Below the pieces are notes generated by a model that was not told the origin of the DNA, did no database searches, and saw nothing but the letters and a program-made list of their open reading frames with translations. From Bosea sp. BIWAKO-01 (GTDB taxonomy: Bacteria; Pseudomonadota; Alphaproteobacteria; Rhizobiales; Beijerinckiaceae), in the NCBI RefSeq assembly GCF_001748145.1, contig NZ_BCQA01000001.1:4862501-4926500 (forward strand): DNA of 64,000 nt. The letters run 5' to 3'. The position numbers were made by a program, and so were the translations under genes. Of the stretch, positions 38,344 to 47,683 are shown in pieces (positions within the stretch are counted from its first letter, which is position 1; each line of letters starts with the position of its first letter).

Positions 38344-39090
38344 CTAACCGACGGCGAAATCGCTGGCTGCGAAGCCGGATCGCGCCATCATGGCGCAGTG
38401 CCAATCACTGCCGATCAGCCCGTCCAGAGCCTGATTGAATCGGGCCCGCAGATCCGCCTGCGATCTGGCGAAGGCAAAAGCACCCTTCGCGGGTTTCCTG
38501 TCCTTCGCTTCGGCGGCCACGGGCACGATGGCAAGGGCAGGATCGGGAGTGTGACTGAGGAAACCACGATGCGCCATCGCGACGCTGGCATAGGCCTCGG
38601 CACCTCGATTCCTGACCGCTTGCACGGCTTCTTCCTGCGTCGCGACGCGCAAGACGCGGTTTCGCGGAATGCCGGCGGCGAGGCCCGACTGCTCCTGGAC
38701 CTGGTCGGCCACCACGACGAGGCGGGCACTCGCATCCTGCGCCAGTGCCTGGTAGCTGCAGAACCGATCTTCATCACCACACCTGACGAGCAGTCCGTCG
38801 CTCAGCGCCCAGACCGGCCGGCTGAAATCGACGCTTCTCTGCCGCTCCGGCGTGACGAAGAGCGGCGTGGTGATGGTCCAGCGCCCATCGACAAGGCCCG
38901 GCAGCAACTCGGCGAAGCTGGTCAGGCGCATCTCGACCGAGACGATGCCGATCGCCCGCAATGTCTCCGTCAGCAGCTCGACGTCGCTGCCGAGCGCGCG
39001 GCCATCGGGGCCAGGCCAGCAGAAGGGCGGCTCGTCGAGATAGGCGAAGATGATCGGCTCTCGCGCCGCCGCCCTGGTCTTTGCGATCAC
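38344..39090 (-). CDS. Family 3 solute-binding-like protein without visible signal peptide
   Basis: 248-residue protein related to periplasmic amino-acid-binding proteins: FAYLDEPPFCWPGPDGRALGSDVELLTETLRAIGI, a typical first lobe, then TPLFVTPERQRSVDFSRPVWALSDGLLVR, and VLRVATQEEAVQAVRNRGAEAYAS for the second lobe. No signal peptide precedes this, as the protein starts VIAKTRAAAREPIIFAYL, so it may act in the cytoplasm, or the real start may be lost. The GTG start at 39088-39090 overlaps the metC-like stop by four bases (GTGA), so translation is coupled. Ligand unknown; a sulfur amino acid would fit the partner gene but this is inference. Confidence 0.72.
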   Translation of the reverse strand: MIAKTRAAAREPIIFAYLDEPPFCWPGPDGRALGSDVELLTETLRAIGIVSVEMRLTSFAELLPGLVDGRWTITTPLFVTPERQRSVDFSRPVWALSDGLLVRCGDEDRFCSYQALAQDASARLVVVADQVQEQSGLAAGIPRNRVLRVATQEEAVQAVRNRGAEAYASVAMAHRGFLSHTPDPALAIVPVAAEAKDRKPAKGAFAFARSQADLRARFNQALDGLIGSDWHCAMMARSGFAASDFAVG

Positions 39091-40277
39091 GCGGCTGCCC
39101 GGAGACGGGCAAAGCCGGCATCAAGATCGTCCTTGAGGTCTTCGAGATCCTCGAGTCCGATATGGAAGCGAATGGTCGGTCCCTTGAAATCAGGCTCCGT
39201 TGCCGTGCGATAGCCCCTGCAGTCGAAGGGGAGGGCAAGGCTTTCATAGCCACCCCAGGAGGCGCCCATCCCGAATAGGGTGAGTCCATCGAGCATTGCG
39301 CCGACGGCCTTCTGCGCCACCGGCTTCAACTCGATCGCGAACAGGGAGGAGGCGCCGGTGAAATCGCGCTTCCACAGCTCATGGCCCGGATCGTTCGGCA
39401 GGGCAGGGTGCATCACGCGCGCCACCTCGGGCCTGGCGGCGAACCAATTGGCCATCTCGATGCCGGCGGGCATCTGCTCCTTCAGGCGGATATGCATCGT
39501 ACGGATGCCGCGCAGCGTGAGAAAAGCATCCTCGGGCGCGATGATGACACCGAGCAGTTCCCAGGTCTCGCGCAACTGCCTGTAGAGTTCGGGTGTGCGC
39601 GCCGAGATCGTGCCGATCAGCACATCGGAATGGCCGGCGTAATATTTCGTGCCGGCCTGAATCGAAAGATCGACCCCGTATTTATGCGAATCGAAGAACA
39701 GCGGCGTCGCCCAGGTGTTGTCCATCAGCACCAGGATGTCGCTGGCATGGGCGGCCGCGACGATGGCCGGAATGTCCTGCATCTCGAAGGTCTGCGAGCC
39801 CGGAGCCTCGGTCCAGACCGCCCTGGTATTCGGCTTGAACAGCTTTGCGATGTCGGCTCCGGCCGCCGGGTCGTAATAGGTCACCTCGACGCCCATGCGC
39901 GGCAGGACCTTGTCGCAGAAATGACGCGTCGGCCGATAGACGCTGTCAGTGACCAGGAAGTGATCTCCGGACGACAGGGTCGCGAGCATGGGCAGGGTGC
40001 AGGCGAGCAGGCCTGACGGGCAAACGACGGTTCCCGCACCGCCTTCCATGGTGTTGAGCGCTGCGATCAGCGCATCGATCGTCGGATTCCCTTGCGTGCC
40101 ATAGGTGTAGCGGGCCTTGCGCGCCAGGAAATCCTCCATGTTCGGGTAGATCACCGTCGAGCCGCGCACGATCGGCGGATTGACGAAGCCGTAGCTGTCG
40201 GCGGGATCCCGGCCGGCAAGGGCGAGGCGGGTCTTTTCGCGAAGCTGCGCGAACGCGGATGGAGACAGTTTTTTCAT
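39087..40277 (-). CDS. metC: Cystathionine beta-lyase, PLP-dependent
   Basis: Cytoplasmic Cys/Met-metabolism PLP enzyme of 396 residues. The PLP lysine is in SIQAGTKYYAGHSDVLIG; the family elements GNPTIDALIAALNTMEGG, LMDNTWATPLFFDSHKYGVD and CPSGLLACTLPML are present. The length and the KYYAGHSD context favour cystathionine beta-lyase (making homocysteine) over gamma-synthase, but the exact reaction within this family is hard to assign from sequence. ATG at 40275-40277 has no clear Shine-Dalgarno. It is divergent from the first aapJ copy and coupled to the downstream binding-protein-like gene. Confidence 0.88.
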   Translation of the reverse strand: MKKLSPSAFAQLREKTRLALAGRDPADSYGFVNPPIVRGSTVIYPNMEDFLARKARYTYGTQGNPTIDALIAALNTMEGGAGTVVCPSGLLACTLPMLATLSSGDHFLVTDSVYRPTRHFCDKVLPRMGVEVTYYDPAAGADIAKLFKPNTRAVWTEAPGSQTFEMQDIPAIVAAAHASDILVLMDNTWATPLFFDSHKYGVDLSIQAGTKYYAGHSDVLIGTISARTPELYRQLRETWELLGVIIAPEDAFLTLRGIRTMHIRLKEQMPAGIEMANWFAARPEVARVMHPALPNDPGHELWKRDFTGASSLFAIELKPVAQKAVGAMLDGLTLFGMGASWGGYESLALPFDCRGYRTATEPDFKGPTIRFHIGLEDLEDLKDDLDAGFARLRAAA

Positions 40278-40539
40278 GGAGCCGGCGCTGGAGGGAGGTC
40301 CCGATCGAGGCAGTCAGGCTTGACCACATTTTGAAAGTCGCATGTGATGCAAGGGGTGGATAGATGCGTTCCAGGAAAGGGGCCCTTGCTTGACGCACAT
40401 GCGCTGCTCTGGCAATCGACGCAGGGGAACGTCGCTCAATATATGGGCAACAAGTGGGGCGCGCACTCCCACTGGCGACGCAACTGAAGACTGCCCGCTG
40501 GCTTCGGCCAGCCGGGAGACCTCAACGGGAGAGAGTTCG

Positions 40540-41565
40540 ATGAAAAAGTTCATGGCAGTTGCGATCGCGGGGCTGGGCCTCGCGATGACCGCTACGGTGG
40601 CAACGGCCCAGGCGCCCGCGACGCTGGCGCAGGTCAAGTCCCGCGGCATCCTCAACTGCGGCTCGAATACCGGTCTCGCTGGCTTTGGCGTGCCGGACGC
40701 TCAGGGCAACTGGCAAGGCCTCGATGTCGAATACTGCCGCGCGATCTCGTCGGCGATCTTCAACGACCCGACCAAGGTCAAGTTCATTCCGCTGTCTGCC
40801 AAGGACCGTTTCACGGCCCTGCAGTCCGGCGAAGTCGATGTGCTCGTGCGCAACTCGACCTGGACGATGTCGCGCGACACCGCGCTCGGGCTGCTCTTCA
40901 CCGGCGTGAACTATTACGACGGCCAGGGCTTCATGGTCCGCAAGAAGCTCGGCGTCACCTCGGCTCTTCAGCTCTCCGGCGCGTCGGTCTGCACCCAGCA
41001 GGGCACCACGACCGAGCTCAACCTTGCGGACTTCTTCCGCGCCAACAACCTGAAGTATGAAGTCGTCGCCTTCGCCTCCTCGGACGAGACGGTCAAGGCC
41101 TATGACGCTGGCCGCTGCGATGCGTTCACCACGGATGCGTCGGGCCTCTATGCCGAGCGCCTGAAGCTGACTGCGCCCGATGATCACATGGTTTTGCCTG
41201 AGATCATTTCCAAGGAGCCGCTTGGACCGGCAACCCGCAACACCGACGCCCAATGGTTCAATCTGGTGAAGTGGGTGCATTTCGCCATGCTGAACGCGGA
41301 AGAACTCGGCGTGACCAAGGCGAATGTCGACGAGATGCTGAAGTCCTCCAACCCGGAGATCAAGCGTCTGCTCGGAACCGAGGGCAAGTTCGGTGAAGGC
41401 ATCGGCCTGACCCCCGACTGGGCCTACCGGATCATCAAGCAGGTCGGCAATTACGGCGAATCCTTCGAGAAGAACGTCGGCCAGGGGTCGCTCCTCAAGA
41501 TCGCCCGTGGCCAGAACGGCCTCTGGACCAAGGGCGGCCTGCAATACGCTCCGCCGGTTCGCTGA
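40540..41565 (+). CDS. aapJ: General L-amino acid ABC transporter binding protein, paralog 1
   Basis: Periplasmic solute-binding protein, family 3, of 341 residues. A signal peptide (MKKFMAVAIAGLGLAMTATVATAQ) precedes LAQVKSRGILNCGSN, with the AapJ pattern of GLAGFGVPDAQGNWQGLDVEYCRAIS and CTQQGTTTELNLADFFR. AapJ delivers many L-amino acids to AapQMP. It is the first of three tandem paralogs whose conserved blocks are nearly identical, the others at 41722 and 42903. ATG at 40540 has GGGAGAGAG upstream. A strong hairpin follows its stop, so it may often be transcribed alone. Confidence 0.92.
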   Translation: MKKFMAVAIAGLGLAMTATVATAQAPATLAQVKSRGILNCGSNTGLAGFGVPDAQGNWQGLDVEYCRAISSAIFNDPTKVKFIPLSAKDRFTALQSGEVDVLVRNSTWTMSRDTALGLLFTGVNYYDGQGFMVRKKLGVTSALQLSGASVCTQQGTTTELNLADFFRANNLKYEVVAFASSDETVKAYDAGRCDAFTTDASGLYAERLKLTAPDDHMVLPEIISKEPLGPATRNTDAQWFNLVKWVHFAMLNAEELGVTKANVDEMLKSSNPEIKRLLGTEGKFGEGIGLTPDWAYRIIKQVGNYGESFEKNVGQGSLLKIARGQNGLWTKGGLQYAPPVR

Positions 41566-41579
41566 GCGCAGCTAGACAT

Positions 41580-41607
41580 GCGGGCCTCGGCATCAGCCGG
41601 GGCCCGC
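41580..41607 (+). terminator. Hairpin after aapJ paralog 1
   Basis: Twelve-base arms GCGGGCCTCGGC (41580-41591) and GCCGGGGCCCGC (41596-41607), one G-U pair, loop ATCA, followed by TCTAAAG. Probable terminator or attenuator between paralogs 1 and 2. Confidence 0.7.
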
Positions 41608-41721
41608 TCTAAAGCGCCGTCCATGCCATGAAGCCTGTCACAAACGGCATAATATCTGGCTCCCAGCCGACAAGATGATCGAGAGCGGGACGAACCTGCT
41701 TCGGAACTTGGGAGTACACAG

Positions 41722-42744
41722 ATGAAACGGACCGTCACTGCCGTTGTAACCACAGGCCTCATGCTCTGCGCGGCGGGCGCCGCCCAGGCGCAAAGCACCA
41801 CCCTGACGCAGGTCAAGAATCGCGGGCAGCTGAACTGCGGCGTCAGCCCGGGCTTGGCCGGTTTCGGCGTCCCGGACGCTCAGGGGAAATGGACAGGCCT
41901 GGACGTCGATCTGTGCCGGGCGATCGCCGCGGCGATCTTCAACGATCCGAGCAAAGTCAAATACGTGCCGCTCTCGTCGAAGGACCGGTTCACGGCCCTG
42001 CAGGCAGGTGAGGTCGACCTGCTTTCACGGACCAGCACCTGGACGATGTCTCGCGACACCGCCCTCGGCCTGAGCTTCTCGACGGTGAACTACTATGACG
42101 GGCAGGCGTTCATGGTCCGCAAGAAGCTCGGCGTCGATTCGGCGCTGAAGCTGGGCGGCGCCTCGATCTGCACCCAGCAGGGCACCACGACCGAACTGAA
42201 TTTGGCGGATTTCTTTCGCATCAACAACATGAAGTACGAGGTGGTGGCCTTCAACACGGGGGATGAGACGATCAAGGCCTACGAGGCAGGTCGCTGCGAC
42301 GCTTTCAGCGACGATTCCTCGGCTCTCTATGCGCAACGGCTGAAATTCGAGGCGCCGGACGATCATATCGTGCTTCCGGAGATCATCTCGAAGGAGCCAT
42401 TGGGGCCGGTCGTTCGGAGCAGCGACATGCAATGGTTCAACCTGGTGAAATGGAGTCATTTCGCCATGCTCAATGCCGAGGAACTCGGTATCACCAAAGC
42501 CAATACCGATGAGCAGGTGAAATCGACCAATCCGGAGGTTCGGCGGCTGCTCGGTGTCGAGGGCAAGTTTGGAGAAGCGATCGGCCTCAGCGCGGATTGG
42601 GCCTATCGGATCGTCAAGCAGGTCGGCAACTACGGCGAGTCCTTTGAGGCGAATGTCGGATCAGGATCGATCCTGAAAATCGCCCGCGGAAAGAATGCGT
42701 TGTGGACCAAGGGCGGACTGCAATACGCTCCCCCGGTGCGTTGA
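41722..42744 (+). CDS. aapJ: General L-amino acid ABC transporter binding protein, paralog 2
   Basis: Periplasmic binding protein of 340 residues, signal peptide ending AQA-Q. It keeps the AapJ blocks GLAGFGVPDAQGKWTGLDVDLCRAI and CTQQGTTTELNLADFFR but is the most divergent of the three copies: DAFSDDSSALYAQRL replaces DAFTTDASGLYAERL, and DEQVKSTNPEVRRLLGVEG replaces DEMLKSSNPEIKRLLGTEG. The changes around the ligand cleft could shift substrate preference. ATG at 41722 follows GGGAG. The 157-base gap after paralog 1 contains its hairpin and may hold a separate promoter. Confidence 0.92.
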   Translation: MKRTVTAVVTTGLMLCAAGAAQAQSTTLTQVKNRGQLNCGVSPGLAGFGVPDAQGKWTGLDVDLCRAIAAAIFNDPSKVKYVPLSSKDRFTALQAGEVDLLSRTSTWTMSRDTALGLSFSTVNYYDGQAFMVRKKLGVDSALKLGGASICTQQGTTTELNLADFFRINNMKYEVVAFNTGDETIKAYEAGRCDAFSDDSSALYAQRLKFEAPDDHIVLPEIISKEPLGPVVRSSDMQWFNLVKWSHFAMLNAEELGITKANTDEQVKSTNPEVRRLLGVEGKFGEAIGLSADWAYRIVKQVGNYGESFEANVGSGSILKIARGKNALWTKGGLQYAPPVR

Positions 42745-42756
42745 ACAAAACACGAG

Positions 42757-42778
42757 GCGGGGGCATTCTTGCCTCCGC
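42757..42778 (+). terminator. Hairpin between aapJ paralogs 2 and 3
   Basis: GCGGGGGCA pairs with TGCCTCCGC (one G-U pair) around TTCT, 12 bases after the stop of paralog 2. A 7-base hairpin GAACGGG-AAAAA-CCCGTTC (42865-42883) lies in the leader of paralog 3. Confidence 0.5.
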
Positions 42779-42902
42779 TTCATTGGCCGATGCCGAAGAC
42801 GGAGGCGCGCTGAAAGGACGTATTGTCGGGCCCAAAAATCTGGTCCGAGACTTGCAAGGTTCGAGAACGGGAAAAACCCGTTCCGGCAACAGGGGAATAA
42901 TA

Positions 42903-43925
42903 ATGAACAGGTTTGTCAGTGCAGCGCTCGCCGTTGCGGCAACCGCTGCTTTCGCGGGTGGAGCGGAGGCCCAAACGGGGCTGCTGGCTCAGGTGAAGAG
43001 CCGGGGGCAATTGATCTGCGGTGTCGGCCCAGGCCTTGCTGGCTTCGGTATCCCCGATGCTCAGGGCAATTGGAGCGGCCTTGACGTCGATCTCTGCCGC
43101 GCCATTTCGGCTGCGGTCTTCAATGATCCGGCCAAGGTCAAATTCATCCCGCTTTCGTCGAAGGACCGCTTCACTGCTCTGCAGTCCGGCGAAGTCGACC
43201 TGCTCTCGCGCAATACGACCTGGACCATGTCGCGCGACACGTCGCTCGGCCTGAACTTCGCGGGCGTGAATTACTATGACGGGCAGGGCTTCATGGTCCG
43301 CAAGAAGCTCGGGATCGATTCAGCCCTGAAGCTGGCGGGCGCCTCCGTCTGCACCCAGCAAGGCACGACGACGGAACTCAATCTCGCGGACTTCTTCCGC
43401 GCCAACAAACTGAAATACGAGGTCGTCGCCTTTGCGAGCGCCGACGAGACGATCAAGGCCTATGAATCGGGCCGCTGCGACGCCTTCACGACCGATGCGT
43501 CCGGGCTCTATGCCGAACGCCTGAAGCTCGGCGTCCCGACCGACCATATCGTCCTGCCGGATATCATCTCCAAGGAGCCCCTCGGTCCCGTCGTGCGCCA
43601 CGGCGACGACACCTGGCTCGATATCGTCAAGTGGACCCATTTCGCCATGCTGAACGCCGAGGAACTCGGCGTGACCAAGGCTAATCTCGACGAGATGCTG
43701 AAATCCGAGAACCCGGAGATCAAGCGCCTGCTCGGCACCGAGGGCAAATTCGGCGAGGCTGTCGGCCTGAGCAATGACTGGGTCGTCCGCATCATCAAGC
43801 ATGTCGGAAACTACGGTGAATCCTTCGAACGGAACGTCGGCGCCAACTCACTGCTGAAGATCGCTCGCGGCCAGAATGCGCTCTGGACCAAGGGCGGCCT
43901 GCAATACGCACCGCCTATCCGCTGA
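42903..43925 (+). CDS. aapJ: General L-amino acid ABC transporter binding protein, paralog 3
   Basis: Periplasmic binding protein of 340 residues, closest to the aapQMP genes and so probably the ancestral partner. The signal peptide ends GGAEA-Q. It has LLAQVKSRGQLICGVGPGLAGFGIPDAQGNW, CTQQGTTTELNLADFFR and the DAFTTDASGLYAERL segment shared with paralog 1. The differences to paralog 1 cluster near VRHGDDTWLDIVKWTHF. ATG at 42903 has CAGGGGAA upstream. A stable hairpin separates it from aapQ, the usual device for making more binding protein than permease. Confidence 0.93.
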   Translation: MNRFVSAALAVAATAAFAGGAEAQTGLLAQVKSRGQLICGVGPGLAGFGIPDAQGNWSGLDVDLCRAISAAVFNDPAKVKFIPLSSKDRFTALQSGEVDLLSRNTTWTMSRDTSLGLNFAGVNYYDGQGFMVRKKLGIDSALKLAGASVCTQQGTTTELNLADFFRANKLKYEVVAFASADETIKAYESGRCDAFTTDASGLYAERLKLGVPTDHIVLPDIISKEPLGPVVRHGDDTWLDIVKWTHFAMLNAEELGVTKANLDEMLKSENPEIKRLLGTEGKFGEAVGLSNDWVVRIIKHVGNYGESFERNVGANSLLKIARGQNALWTKGGLQYAPPIR

Positions 43926-43932
43926 TATCCAC

Positions 43933-43956
43933 GCTGCGCGGCGACCGCCGCGCAGC
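43933..43956 (+). terminator. Attenuating hairpin between aapJ3 and aapQ
   Basis: Perfect 10-base arms GCTGCGCGGC (43933-43942) and GCCGCGCAGC (43947-43956), loop GACC, no T-run. Its place between a binding-protein gene and the permease genes fits mRNA stabilisation or partial termination. Confidence 0.65.
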
Positions 43957-44061
43957 GCTCGCTACCGCCAAACGGCACGGACAAGAAGACGGCTGGCGAT
44001 GCTCGACCCGGGCATCGCCGGACCACCGGCCGCCACCGAAGAACAAGAAGGGGCGTGACAC

Positions 44062-45255
44062 GTGACGACCATACCGACGGAGCCGGTCCAACCGGGCAAG
44101 GCCTCACTGCTCTACGATCCGAAGATCCGAGGCTATGTCTATCAGCTTGCCCTCTTGGCCGTCGTCGGGTTCCTCGTTTATTCCGCCGCATCCAATGCCA
44201 TCGAAAACCTCCGGGCGCAGAAGATCGCCTCGGGGTTCGGCTTCTGGCACAACGCCGCCGGCTTCGACGTCAACCAGAAGCTGATCCCGTTCAGCGCCTC
44301 GGGCTCGACCTATGGCCAGGCTTTCTGGGTCGGCCTGCTGAACACCCTGCTCGTCGCCTCGATTGGTATCGTGCTGGCGACCTTCCTCGGCTTCTTCGTC
44401 GGTGTGGCGCGCCTGTCCAGCAACTGGATCCTCGCCAAGATCGCCATGGTCTATGTCGAAGTCATCCGGAACCTGCCGCTGCTGCTGCAGCTGTTCTTCT
44501 GGTACAACGCGGTGCTGAAGCCGCTGCCGAACCCACGCCAGTCGATCGCGCTTCCGGCTGGCATCCTGCTGAATAACCGCGGCCTCTATCTGCCCGATCC
44601 GCAACTCGAGCCCGGCGGCAGCCTGATCGTCCTGACCTTCCTGCTCGGGATCGTGGCGGCGATCACCTTCCGCTACTGGGCCCGCAAGCAGCAGACGGCA
44701 ACCGGCAAGCAGTATCCGGTCGGCTGGGTCGCTCTCGGCCTCGTCGTCGTGCTGCCCTTCTTCGTCTATCTGCTGATGGGCCGGCCGATCACCTTCATCT
44801 ATCCTGAGCTCGCCGGTTTCAACCTGCGCGGCGGCATCCAGATCTTCCCGGAATTCGTGGCCTTGCTGATCGGCCTCACCACCTATACCGCGGGCTTCAT
44901 CGCCGAAGTCGTGCGCGCGGGTATTCTCGCCGTCTCCAAGGGGCAGTCGGAAGCAGCCCATGCGCTCGGCCTGCGGCCGGGGCCGACGCTGAAGCTCGTC
45001 GTGATCCCGCAGGCGATGCGCGTGATCATTCCGCCGCTGACCTCCAACTATCTGAATCTGACGAAGAATTCTTCTCTGGCGGTCGCCATCGGCTATCCCG
45101 ATCTCGTCCAGGTCTTCACCGGCACGGTGCTGAACCAGACGGGGCAGGCGGTCGAGGTCGTCGCCATCACCATGGCGGTTTATTTGACGATCTCTCTCGT
45201 CACCTCGCTGTTCATGAATATCTACAACAAGCGCATGGCGCTGGTGGAACGGTGA
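44062..45255 (+). CDS. aapQ: General L-amino acid ABC transporter permease AapQ
   Basis: Inner-membrane permease of 397 residues, one of two in the heteromeric Aap transporter. After the cytoplasmic N-terminus (LLYDPKIRGYVYQLALLAVVGFLVY) there are several membrane segments, with the HisM-type permease core in the C-terminal half: YTAGFIAEVVRAGILAVSKGQSEAAHALGLRPGPTLKLVVIPQAMRVIIPPL, including the EAA loop that contacts AapP. Length is as in Rhizobium AapQ. GTG start at 44062 has AAGAAGGGG upstream. It is followed by aapM after 10 bases. Confidence 0.95.
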   Translation: MTTIPTEPVQPGKASLLYDPKIRGYVYQLALLAVVGFLVYSAASNAIENLRAQKIASGFGFWHNAAGFDVNQKLIPFSASGSTYGQAFWVGLLNTLLVASIGIVLATFLGFFVGVARLSSNWILAKIAMVYVEVIRNLPLLLQLFFWYNAVLKPLPNPRQSIALPAGILLNNRGLYLPDPQLEPGGSLIVLTFLLGIVAAITFRYWARKQQTATGKQYPVGWVALGLVVVLPFFVYLLMGRPITFIYPELAGFNLRGGIQIFPEFVALLIGLTTYTAGFIAEVVRAGILAVSKGQSEAAHALGLRPGPTLKLVVIPQAMRVIIPPLTSNYLNLTKNSSLAVAIGYPDLVQVFTGTVLNQTGQAVEVVAITMAVYLTISLVTSLFMNIYNKRMALVER

Positions 45256-45265
45256 GGGCGCCCCG

Positions 45266-46642
45266 ATGACCGATGCAACCACCGAGAACTCCGCCTTCTT
45301 CATCCGTCGCGAAACCCTGCCGCAGGAAGCAGCTCCGCTATCCGTGGCAGGGCCGCTTGCCTGGGTCCGGGCCAACCTCTTCTCCGGACCCGTCAACACG
45401 ATTTTGACGCTGCTCTGTGCCTATATCGTTGTCACGAGCCTGCCGGAGATCATCCGGTTCTACTTCCTCGATGCGGTCTGGACGGGCTCAAACCGCGATG
45501 CCTGCCTTACCGAAAAGGTCGGCCGGCCGGTCGGCGCCTGCTGGGCCTATGTGGCCGACCGCTTCCAGTATTTCGTCTACGGCTCCTATCCGGTCAGCCA
45601 GCGCTGGCGCGTCAACATCGTCTTCGTGATGTTTGCGCTCGGTATCGTCTGGCTGCTCTGGAACAACGCCCCACTGAAGAAGCTCGGTGCTTTCTTCTTC
45701 TTCGTGCTGCTGCCGATCAGCGCCTATATCCTGCTGCTCGGCGGTCCCGGAACAGAGAATTTCCTGCGCTATCTGATCCTCGCGACGGTCGCACTGGCCG
45801 CGATGTACATGGTGCTGTCCTTCGTGCCTTCGCTGGCGCGCCTCTTCATGGGAGCCGGACAGCTCGCAGTCGAGCATGAGCTGCCGCCCTGGAAGCGTTT
45901 CTATCGGCCCAAGCGCCTGATCCTGATGGCACTTGTCGCCTTCGGCCTCATCGCCATTCTTGACAAGGCTGTCGGCCTGCCGCGAGTCGATACCGGCCTC
46001 TGGGGCGGCATGACGGTGACCTTCCTGATCGCGGCGGTCGGGATCGTCTTCTCGCTGCCCCTCGGTGTCGTGCTGGCGCTCGGACGGCGCTCCCGCCTGC
46101 CGATCATCCAGCTGCTCTCGGTGATCTTCATCGAGTTCGTGCGCGGCGTGCCGTTGATCACGGTGTTGTTCATGGCCAACACCATGCTGCCGCTCTTCGT
46201 GCCGCAGGAATGGTCGCCCGACCGTCTTCTGCGCCCGCTGGTCGGTGTTGCCCTCTTTGCGGCCGCCTATATGGCCGAGGTCATTCGCGGCGGCCTGCAG
46301 GCCATCCCGAAGGGCCAGTATGAGGGGGCGATGTCGCTCGGCCTCGGCTATTGGAACATGATGCGCCTGATCATCCTGCCTCAGGCGTTGCGCATCGTGA
46401 TCCCGGGCATCGTCAACACCTTCATCGGGTTGTTCAAGGATACGACGCTGGTCACCATCGTCGGCATCTTCGATTTCCTGCGGACCATCGAGGCGACCCT
46501 GGTCGATCCGACCTGGGCGACGCCGACGACGCGCGCGACGGGCTATGCTTTCGCCGCGATTTTCTATTTCCTGTGCTGCTGGGGCATGTCGCGCTATTCG
46601 ATCTCGGTCGAGCGCCGTCTTGCTGCCGGCCAAAGACGTTGA
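45266..46642 (+). CDS. aapM: General L-amino acid ABC transporter permease AapM, long form
   Basis: Second permease of the Aap transporter, 458 residues. The C-terminal core is typical ([76 protein letters not shown]). Rhizobium AapM is near 384 residues; the extra length here is a block of about 70 residues before the core, around [29 protein letters not shown] to [19 protein letters not shown], adding hydrophobic segments. The block is in frame and GC-matched, so it is probably genuine. ATG at 45266 follows aapQ by 10 bases. Confidence 0.93.
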   Translation: MTDATTENSAFFIRRETLPQEAAPLSVAGPLAWVRANLFSGPVNTILTLLCAYIVVTSLPEIIRFYFLDAVWTGSNRDACLTEKVGRPVGACWAYVADRFQYFVYGSYPVSQRWRVNIVFVMFALGIVWLLWNNAPLKKLGAFFFFVLLPISAYILLLGGPGTENFLRYLILATVALAAMYMVLSFVPSLARLFMGAGQLAVEHELPPWKRFYRPKRLILMALVAFGLIAILDKAVGLPRVDTGLWGGMTVTFLIAAVGIVFSLPLGVVLALGRRSRLPIIQLLSVIFIEFVRGVPLITVLFMANTMLPLFVPQEWSPDRLLRPLVGVALFAAAYMAEVIRGGLQAIPKGQYEGAMSLGLGYWNMMRLIILPQALRIVIPGIVNTFIGLFKDTTLVTIVGIFDFLRTIEATLVDPTWATPTTRATGYAFAAIFYFLCCWGMSRYSISVERRLAAGQRR

Positions 46643-46656
46643 GGGAGACCAAGAAC

Positions 46657-47454
46657 ATGGCAATGGCAGAGAGCAACATCTCGACGCGTCCGGCGGCGCT
46701 GAAGCAGACCTCCTTGAACACGGATACAGCCGTGGAGATGGTCGGGGTCAACAAGTGGTATGGCGAGTTCCATGTGCTGCGCGACATCAACCTGAAGGTG
46801 GCGCGGGGCGAGAAGCTGGTGATCTGCGGACCCTCGGGCTCGGGCAAGTCGACGATGATCCGCTGCATCAACCGGCTCGAGGAGCATCAGAAGGGCCAGA
46901 TCATCGTCGACGGCACCGAGTTGACGAATGATCTGAAGAAGATCGACGAGATCCGCCGCGATGTCGGCATGGTCTTCCAGCACTTCAACCTGTTCCCGCA
47001 TCTGACGATCCTGGAGAACCTGACGCTGGCGCCGATCTGGGTGCGCAAGATGCCGAAGAAGGATGCCGAGGAGATCGGCATGCACTATCTCAAGCGCGTG
47101 AAGATCCCGGAGCAGGCGCTGAAATATCCGGGCCAGCTCTCGGGCGGCCAGCAGCAGCGCGTCGCGATCGCACGTTCGCTCTGCATGAGCCCGAAGATCA
47201 TGCTGTTCGACGAGCCGACATCGGCGCTCGACCCCGAAATGGTCAAGGAGGTGCTCGACACCATGGTGAGCCTGGCCGACGAGGGCATGACCATGCTCTG
47301 CGTCACCCACGAGATGGGCTTTGCGCGCCAGGTCGCCGACCGTGTCATCTTCATGGATGCCGGCCAGGTCGTCGAGATGAACGAGCCCAACGAGTTCTTC
47401 AAGAACCCGCAGCACGAACGCACCAAGCTCTTCCTCAGCCAGATCCTGCACTGA
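46657..47454 (+). CDS. aapP: General L-amino acid ABC transporter ATP-binding protein AapP
   Basis: Cytoplasmic ATPase of 265 residues driving AapJQM uptake. All motifs are present: Walker [15 protein letters not shown]-loop [12 protein letters not shown], signature [14 protein letters not shown], Walker [15 protein letters not shown] and the switch His in [12 protein letters not shown]. It belongs to the polar amino acid (HisP/GlnQ-like) class. I use the ATG at 46657 with GAGGGAGA upstream; the longer open frame overlaps aapM. It is the last gene of the operon; a perfect 12-base hairpin follows 22 bases after the stop. Confidence 0.96.
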   Translation: MAMAESNISTRPAALKQTSLNTDTAVEMVGVNKWYGEFHVLRDINLKVARGEKLVICGPSGSGKSTMIRCINRLEEHQKGQIIVDGTELTNDLKKIDEIRRDVGMVFQHFNLFPHLTILENLTLAPIWVRKMPKKDAEEIGMHYLKRVKIPEQALKYPGQLSGGQQQRVAIARSLCMSPKIMLFDEPTSALDPEMVKEVLDTMVSLADEGMTMLCVTHEMGFARQVADRVIFMDAGQVVEMNEPNEFFKNPQHERTKLFLSQILH

Positions 47455-47476
47455 GGCCGGGCAGGCCCTGAACCAT

Positions 47477-47504
47477 GCGGCGCGCCGAACCCTCGGCGCG
47501 CCGC
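47477..47504 (+). terminator. Terminator of the aap operon
   Basis: Perfect 12-base arms GCGGCGCGCCGA (47477-47488) and TCGGCGCGCCGC (47493-47504), loop ACCC, 22 bases after the aapP stop. Few T follow (AACTGCGTC), so termination may rely on Rho or on the stem alone. Confidence 0.75.
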
Positions 47505-47683
47505 AACTGCGTCAAGTTTAGAGCGAGGAACGAAGGTCGTCTGCCATAGTGGACGCCGCCACAGCGATTGATCCGACGACCATAGATAGAGATGGGGCCG
47601 GTATCGGCCCGTTTCGGCGCGATCAAATTCCGGAACAATTCGAGATGTACCCCGTTCTTGCCTGCAGAACGGAGGAACGCATC

